Source of the DNA: Brenneria alni
GTDB lineage: Bacteria > Pseudomonadota > Gammaproteobacteria > Enterobacterales > Enterobacteriaceae
Direction of reading: 5' to 3'
Length of the DNA stretch: 63,918 nt
Assembly: GCF_003666245.1 (NCBI RefSeq)
Contig: NZ_MJLZ01000024.1
Span: forward strand, 1 to 63,918
Shown: one piece after another, positions 58,481 through 63,918 of the stretch
How the letters are laid out: every line of letters starts with the position of its first letter
How positions within the stretch are numbered: the stretch's first letter is position 1
Notes under the pieces: model-generated
The model's database searches: none
Told to the model about the DNA's origin: nothing
The model's input: only the letters and a program-made list of their open reading frames with translations
Program-made: the position numbers and the translations under genes

Positions 58481-61464
58481 TTTCTAAATACACTCCCACT
58501 ATCGATCCAATAATGGGTTGCTCCTGAGTCGTTAGCCGCTAATGTGTTCAATTTGAGGCGTAAATGGTGTACTGGAACACGACTGCCATCTTCCAGAACC
58601 GCGTCTGCTATTTCAAAGCGTTCAGGACTGGCCTGATCGTCTCCTTTAGTCACGGCCAGCCTGACGCGAAGAATACTGTCGCCAACCACTTTTCTTGCCA
58701 GTTCCTGATCGACTATCGATAGAATATACAGGGAGGAGGCTGGCCAGCGTTCGTTGTCAAGCTGGCGGAAACCAAGACAAAGCGATCCTCGCACCTGGAA
58801 ACTGTCGTTGGGGTCAAGTTCGAAGTCTGGCGCATCCAGATCAATGTCGCTGTAATAGACATTGTCAGTGGTCAGGGCGTTGTTGCTGTCCATCATTCCC
58901 AGGTAACGGATGGTTGAATAGGGCTGGAAATCGCCGACTTTAAAGTAGAAGCCCGGCAACCGCAGGTCAAGCGCCAACAGACAAAGCATGGCCCCCACTG
59001 CCGCGGTGGATTTCGGATTATCAATCCGACCACGTTTATTAAACGGATACCAGTCATTGGTGTGATAGCCGTCCAGCGACAGCATTCGGTTAATCGGCAA
59101 CGGTTGCAAGTGCCGGAACAGGGCCTGTATTCCAGGGAAACGGGAAGGGCGCCCGGTTAACAGCAACACATCGCAGGAATAGAGAGAGACAACCTCAGAC
59201 ATTAAACGCAGGTTCTGGGTGATGTTCATCCGACTGGATAAAAATTCCCCATGTAGTTTGCTCAACTTGAGGATGAACGGCACCTGTAAAATATCAAACG
59301 GATTGTCATCAGCCGGAAGTTCGCGCTGCACCTCGGTGTTGAGGTACTCCAGCACCTTCTGCGTCGGATGCTGATCCAGCAGTTCGCCAAAAGTGGACTC
59401 TATTTCGGCGCTGGTATCCAGTGGGTCGAAACGTTCATACGCCTCCAGAATCGACCGCCCGATAGGGATGAAAATCTGTAACGTGACTTGCTGACGTAAC
59501 GTGAGCTGCCCGTCTATTCGCCCTTCATTGCCAAACAGCTTCGCCATCAACACGTCAGGGCTGATCATTCCTGCGGTTTTCAACGCCGACTGTAACGCCG
59601 GTAAAACATAAAGCTGAATAACATCCAGCAGAATATCGTCGCCCGCAACTTTAAACCCTTCACGGAACAGCAAACGCGGAATGATTTTGACATTACTGCC
59701 GATGCCATCATCCAATAAATATTGCGTGATGGCTAAATCTGTCGTACCGCCGCCGATATCAATGGACGCAATCCGTAATGTTTTCCCTGCAGGTTCGTCC
59801 TCTGAAAATTCTTTATCCGGGCGGGCCATACTGGCAAAAAAATCTTCCGCCCGGCCACCGAAATTGACCTGCGCTTCGTTGTACAGATACACCATTTGCC
59901 CACAGGTCGCTTCATCCCACTCGATCTGCACGTCTGGCACCGGAATACGGCTTTTTTGTTTGTCTTCAGGGGTGGTGAAATCATCGTCTAACGGATGCCA
60001 ACCCATCGATTTCCATACCAGAGCGATTGCTTCATCCATCCGGCGACGGAAAATTTCACGCTCGGGCTTCGGCATGGCGGAGGGCAGGGTAAGAATAATG
60101 TTGCGAAGCAGACGCGGCGCCGTGGTGTGGATCATTTTCAGTCGCTGTGCAGCACTATTCATCTGCATCAATGCTTGTAACAGCAATTCAGACAGCATAA
60201 ATGTCATAACTGAGCTGCGGCTATAGTGTGGAGAAAAAACCGGCAAACGTTCCTCAAACGGCTGATTGTACAGCGGCTGACCTTCATCATTGAGCAAGAT
60301 GGTCAGCGGCATTGCTGTCGCCAGCGGTTCGGTCATGGCATTCGTTTCGGGCTGACTAAAGCGCCAGCCTGGCGCATAACTCTCTTCATCCCACAGATAA
60401 CGGCGTGGACTGGAAATGCCGGTTGAGCCTTCCGCCCCCTGACGCAACAGCGCCATTCGACTGGCTTCACGACCAACACGGATAATCGAAGGCCAGATGA
60501 ACGCATCATCGCGGCCACTTTCAACGGAGAAGTTTTGCTTGCCAAATTTAGCCTGGGCAAATTCAACCCGGCTTTCAAACAATTCGTTGTACAGGTAATG
60601 AGGTTCGCTCAGATCGCGCAGTTGCAGTTCGTATGTCTGCTTTAAACCGTTGCTTTCATCTGCATGATCTTCAACTAAAATGCCGCAGGTGTGGGAATTA
60701 CCCACGTCAAGAATAAGATCGACATTAACGGCGGGTTCCTGAAGCGTACTGGCATTAATGCGTATTTCCGGCACGGATAGCTGATTACCCAGCATATCCA
60801 GTAAATTCATATAATGAGCCTGATATTCAAATCCTCTGAGTGCGATTTTAATGTCTCTTTCATGACGATTTTCCAGTTTGGCCGCTTGCTGGGTAAAGAC
60901 TTCACGCAGCCAGCCATCGACCCAGGTCAGATCTAGAAACTCCCCCAGTTCATCACTGTGGTAGGCCAGAGCAAAGCTGACGCCGGTTTTAATGTCATTG
61001 GCATTCGGCGCCAGGGACTCATATTCGTGCCCCTCGGGATAAACTTTGGTATCAAAAGCCAGGCATATCCGATGGGTATTACCATCCTGATCCGGCGTAT
61101 TCAGTGCTAAAACCTGCATCCGCGCCCAGTTATCCGGCCCGCCCATAAACGTTCGCGGCGGGTTAAAACGGAAGAAGGGCAGTGGCAGCCAGATTTTTTC
61201 CAGCAACGTCAGTGATTGCTCAAGCGGGATGCTCAGTTCAGGTTTTACCACTTCTGGCGGCGCACCCGTCGGCGATGGGAGTAGATATTTATCAGCATGC
61301 TCGTTATAAATCAGGCGCAGCAACGGCCCATTGGCGCTTTTACGCACAAACTTATTAGGACGCTCTGCGGTTAATTCCGGCTTCAAGGCAAAATCCAGAA
61401 ATTGAATGCCGCTGTTTTGAATAAGCGTAATTCTCTGTTTGTAATCCGTGATCGTCGCCAGCAT
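58477..61464 (-). CDS. srfB: SrfB, large actin/Hsp70-fold ATPase-like protein
   Basis: 995 aa. Two actin-superfamily phosphate motifs: D-V-G-N-S-H-T-C at 253-260 and D-I-G-G-G-T-T-D at 569-576. A possible adenosine motif (L-L-T-G-R-P-S-R-F-P-G) is about 200 residues later. This suggests an ATP-driven chaperone or filament component, although it is usually annotated only as 'virulence factor SrfB'. It lies between srfA and srfC, overlapping srfC by 4 bases. Confidence 0.88.
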   Translation of the reverse strand: MLATITDYKQRITLIQNSGIQFLDFALKPELTAERPNKFVRKSANGPLLRLIYNEHADKYLLPSPTGAPPEVVKPELSIPLEQSLTLLEKIWLPLPFFRFNPPRTFMGGPDNWARMQVLALNTPDQDGNTHRICLAFDTKVYPEGHEYESLAPNANDIKTGVSFALAYHSDELGEFLDLTWVDGWLREVFTQQAAKLENRHERDIKIALRGFEYQAHYMNLLDMLGNQLSVPEIRINASTLQEPAVNVDLILDVGNSHTCGILVEDHADESNGLKQTYELQLRDLSEPHYLYNELFESRVEFAQAKFGKQNFSVESGRDDAFIWPSIIRVGREASRMALLRQGAEGSTGISSPRRYLWDEESYAPGWRFSQPETNAMTEPLATAMPLTILLNDEGQPLYNQPFEERLPVFSPHYSRSSVMTFMLSELLLQALMQMNSAAQRLKMIHTTAPRLLRNIILTLPSAMPKPEREIFRRRMDEAIALVWKSMGWHPLDDDFTTPEDKQKSRIPVPDVQIEWDEATCGQMVYLYNEAQVNFGGRAEDFFASMARPDKEFSEDEPAGKTLRIASIDIGGGTTDLAITQYLLDDGIGSNVKIIPRLLFREGFKVAGDDILLDVIQLYVLPALQSALKTAGMISPDVLMAKLFGNEGRIDGQLTLRQQVTLQIFIPIGRSILEAYERFDPLDTSAEIESTFGELLDQHPTQKVLEYLNTEVQRELPADDNPFDILQVPFILKLSKLHGEFLSSRMNITQNLRLMSEVVSLYSCDVLLLTGRPSRFPGIQALFRHLQPLPINRMLSLDGYHTNDWYPFNKRGRIDNPKSTAAVGAMLCLLALDLRLPGFYFKVGDFQPYSTIRYLGMMDSNNALTTDNVYYSDIDLDAPDFELDPNDSFQVRGSLCLGFRQLDNERWPASSLYILSIVDQELARKVVGDSILRVRLAVTKGDDQASPERFEIADAVLEDGSRVPVHHLRLKLNTLAANDSGATHYWIDSGSVFRK

Positions 61465-61466
61465 TG

Positions 61467-62855
61467 TTATTTACTCTCGCGCTTTATCGTCATGGGGAAG
61501 ACCGCATCAGCGTTATAGCGACCGGTACACTCTGCAATGCCTGCCGTGCTTTGTTTACATACAATCTCAGGCATCTGGAATCTTGTATTATCACTGCAAC
61601 GTGCTCTATATCGGCTGTTGATCACCAGATTACCGGAGCTCATCAATCCAGCTTCAATATCCGCACGGCAAGTAACGCCATCGCCATGAGTAATTCTTGC
61701 CGTACCCTTGCCATTTTTAATCTGATATCTCAGGCTTGGCGGGCGGCCAGTCACGGTAATGGGGGTTTTAGCATCTACTGAAACGCGCCAGTTCCCATTA
61801 AGGAAATTGACTGATCCCATCCTCACCGCATCCGCTGGCATGACCAGATCGTCTTTACTAACCGTGGCAGGAGGAGCAACCGGTATTTCCCCAGGGATTA
61901 CAGGCTCGGCAACCGACTCTTGTTTTGATGCCGTCTCTTGCGGCTCGACATCAACTGATGGAGCAGTGGGGACGGTTTCAACCGGTGCTGTTTTAACGTC
62001 CACAGGTTCAACCGCCACGGTTTCCACAGAAGCAGCGGTTTCATTATTCGCTTGCGGTTCCGGTTCCGGCGTTTGAGCCGAAGCCGGTAAAACCCGCTTT
62101 TCTGGTTTTACCGCCGCCGCCAATGGCTCAGGTGTATCACCCAGATTAGAAATCCACCCATAGATCTGTAGCGACAGAACCGCCAACAGGGCAGCGGCGG
62201 GGAATAACCACCACAAGCGCCGCCCTTGACTGCGGTTGGATACCACTACGTCGGATTCTGGAATGACCTCTGGTTTCACTACAGGTTTAGGCTGTGGCGT
62301 AGGCGGCGCGATCGAAGCAGCAGGGGGGGCAGCATTGACCGGCGCTGGTGCGAAAACAGGTTCAGCTTCTTTTTCCACCAGACGTAAACAATCCAGTGCG
62401 TCAGACCGGGATTTTTTATCGAGGTTAACAAACCCCCAGAAGGTCAATATCGGTTTGCCATCAACCAGATAAACGTGGTTGGGGCCTGGAAACTGTATAG
62501 ACTTGGCCAGTAACACGCCAAAAAGCTTTTGGCCGGGTTTTTCTGCGTATTGCGCCCGTTGGCTGATACCGGCGACGGCAGACTGATACGTTTCGAGTAG
62601 CTTCAGTGCATTGGCTCGTTCGTCTTCACTGGCAGCAATCCACGAAGTAACTTTTCCTTCAATCGGTGAATACCAGTCAATGCGATCGCCACTTTCATTA
62701 GGTTGGGGGATAGCCAGACAATCCGCTATCTGTTGCTGTTTCCTGAGACGTAATGTTTCCCGTAACTGAAGCGCTGATGCATAAACTGGCTGTCCATTTT
62801 CGCCCAGAGCCAGAAAATCATCCAAACTCCCACTACGTAAAAATAATTTTGTCAC
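61467..62855 (-). CDS. srfA: SrfA, single-pass membrane protein of the srfABC operon
   Basis: 462 aa if started at GTG 62855; no strong ribosome site is seen. About 210 cytoplasmic residues are followed by one membrane helix (W-W-L-F-P-A-A-A-L-L-A-V-L-S-L-Q, about 213-230). A Pro/Glu/Val-rich linker comes next, and a C-terminal domain of about 130 residues with five cysteines that should lie in the periplasm. It probably anchors SrfB/SrfC to the inner membrane. First gene of the operon; two bases separate it from srfB. Confidence 0.85.
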   Translation of the reverse strand: MTKLFLRSGSLDDFLALGENGQPVYASALQLRETLRLRKQQQIADCLAIPQPNESGDRIDWYSPIEGKVTSWIAASEDERANALKLLETYQSAVAGISQRAQYAEKPGQKLFGVLLAKSIQFPGPNHVYLVDGKPILTFWGFVNLDKKSRSDALDCLRLVEKEAEPVFAPAPVNAAPPAASIAPPTPQPKPVVKPEVIPESDVVVSNRSQGRRLWWLFPAAALLAVLSLQIYGWISNLGDTPEPLAAAVKPEKRVLPASAQTPEPEPQANNETAASVETVAVEPVDVKTAPVETVPTAPSVDVEPQETASKQESVAEPVIPGEIPVAPPATVSKDDLVMPADAVRMGSVNFLNGNWRVSVDAKTPITVTGRPPSLRYQIKNGKGTARITHGDGVTCRADIEAGLMSSGNLVINSRYRARCSDNTRFQMPEIVCKQSTAGIAECTGRYNADAVFPMTIKRESK

Positions 62856-63190
62856 GCAAAAGAGACCTTTTGTAATAGATGCCTACGGTAGAAAATAGTG
62901 TGTAATCTGCGACAGGGTATACTTTAGTGCTAATGATGGCGAATCAAATGCTTAAAGAAGGGGCAAAACTAACAAATATTTAAGGCATAGACTTTGGAAT
63001 TACGTTTATATACCCATCAAGAAATAAGGATAAATGATGTTCATAATCAGTCTCACCTACAATCAACCCATCAAGGCCGTGAAAACCCATCTGGAAAATC
63101 ATATTGATATGTTATTTACTCAGGCGGCAGATTCCGCAGCCACCTGAGTCAATCATTTCCAATAAACCAGAAAATTTTCTTTACCTAGGT
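62856..63190. other. Intergenic region upstream of srfA
   Basis: AT-rich. It holds the presumed srfA promoter (not identified) and a 37-codon YciI remnant on the plus strand. No hrp-box match was found on the srfA strand. Confidence 0.4.
63034..63147 (+). pseudogene. Truncated YciI-family (YCII domain) gene
   Basis: Starts with tandem ATGs behind AATAAGGATAA. The first 25 residues (M-F-I-I-S-L-T-Y-N-Q-P-I-K-A-V, H-L-E-N-H-I-D-M-L-F) match the N-terminus of YciI-like proteins. The sequence then departs and stops after 37 codons, whereas intact members have about 95. Probably a deletion remnant that still has its translation start. Confidence 0.5.
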
Positions 63191-63460
63191 CTAACGGCGG
63201 CGTCCCCGTAAATTGGTACTGGACGACCATTCATAGGTGGCGGAGACATCCGGTTTAAATTTGTTCTTTTTTTTCTCGGCGCGCGCTTGTTTCGCAATAA
63301 TTTCCCGTTCTTTCATCAGCTTATCGATATAATCGTCTTTGATATGATTACTTTCAGAATTAGTAAGCGGACGTCCGTGTTTTTTTCTTTCCTGATCGAG
63401 CAGGGTTTTAAGTTGACGTTGCTCACTTTCCGTCATGTCTTTCTGAGTCAGTCTTGCCAT
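63191..63460 (-). CDS. yjbD: YjbD-like DUF3811 family protein
   Basis: 89 aa, very basic and helical. The R-L-T-Q-K-D-M-T-E-S-E-Q-R-Q-L-K-T-L-L-D start, N-S-E-S/T-N-x-I-K-x-D-Y-I-D-K-L-M and the R-G-R-R end match E. coli YjbD. No known function; the charge suggests nucleic-acid or ribosome binding, an inference only. Confidence 0.88.
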   Translation of the reverse strand: MARLTQKDMTESEQRQLKTLLDQERKKHGRPLTNSESNHIKDDYIDKLMKEREIIAKQARAEKKKNKFKPDVSATYEWSSSTNLRGRRR

Positions 63461-63918
63461 AGATGTCGGCCTGATTGAGGGCTGGAAAGTTCATTGTAGA
63501 GGAAAATAGCATCTCACTCAGAAAAATCATGGCAAAGAGGCGTAATGGTTAAAGGTGCTTTACATTCGTGATTGGACGTGATCCTGACGGGATCGCGTTT
63601 CCGGTCAGCAACAAGCCATTTGTGTATTGGTGGTGACAAGGCATTTTAGCCGCTAAAATTTCGTGCGCACGAAGTTTTACGCATAAACACCAGAAAAGAT
63701 ACGCTAATCACCATTAGATTTGATGTCATCGGATCTGCTGGCAGGGTGAGTCGCCACAGTGCTTCCATATACACTAAATGCTGCTATAAATTATCCTATT
63801 AATAATTATCAATGATGGTAAAACAAATAAGACTTTGTTTTAAATTGAAATAAAAATATTACGTCTATTTTTTATAAAAACATCCACTTTAGAGAAATAA
63901 AAACACAAAATGTACTAT
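63461..63918. other. Gene-free right end
   Basis: 458 bases, AT-rich toward the edge. I see two small hairpins (TTTTAGC/GCTAAAA near 63645 and the CGTGCGCACG palindrome near 63662) but no gene, tRNA or recognisable promoter. Confidence 0.5.

Overview
The window reads as a chromosomal segment of a plant-associated Enterobacterales bacterium, most likely Pectobacteriaceae (Pectobacterium/Dickeya/Brenneria-like). That is an inference from the enterobacterial block ychF-pth-ychH-prs-ispE-lolB-hemA-prfA-prmC-sirB2-sirB1-kdsA, the ydgH-pntAB-uspE-fnr block, a Klebsiella-type nif cluster and srfABC. No tRNA, rRNA or CRISPR array was seen.

Region 1 (1-8.5 kb) is accessory catabolism: the 3' end of a class III aminotransferase, an enolase-superfamily N-acylamino acid racemase, an orphan MetQ-like binding protein, two M20 peptidases, and LysR and GntR regulators. 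It also holds a gene graveyard, in which a two-partner-secretion transporter fragment abuts an inverted, nonsense-interrupted serine-hydrolase remnant.

Region 2 (8.5-35.6 kb) is a complete-looking nitrogen fixation island. It runs nifHDK-T-Y, then a foreign Fic AMP-transferase gene, nifEN-X, a HesB-like gene, nifUSVWZM, and a tiny secreted four-cysteine peptide. A convergent rnfABCDGEH-nifF operon follows, then nifLA and nifBQ. NifH/D/K form nitrogenase; NifB/E/N/X/Q/V make FeMo-cofactor; NifU/S/HesB supply Fe-S clusters; Rnf plus the NifF flavodoxin feed electrons; NifL/NifA regulate. Five sites of the form TGT-N10-ACA each accompany a GG-N10-GC sigma-54 promoter (nifH, nifE, hesB-nifU, rnfA, nifB), and nifL has its own GG-N10-GC promoter. 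This outlines a single NifA regulon that includes rnf. nifJ is not in the window.

Region 3 (35.7-37.5 kb) is a GC-rich ArsR-repressor/MFS-exporter module with a near-vestigial oxidoreductase ORF and a perfect 15-bp operator-like inverted repeat; it looks transferred.

Region 4 (37.6-54.8 kb) is core genome: translation and tRNA/haem/isoprenoid/KDO genes, transhydrogenase, UspE and the oxygen regulator FNR.

Region 5 (54.8-63.9 kb) is virulence-like. An AT-richer gene encodes a 229-aa protein with an LSTC...H signature resembling the CheD/CNF/BLF1/HopAF1 glutamine deamidases, and has a near-consensus HrpL box upstream, so it is a candidate type III effector. It is followed convergently by srfABC (membrane-anchored protein, actin/Hsp70-like ATPase, dynamin-like GTPase), a truncated YciI remnant and a yjbD-like gene.
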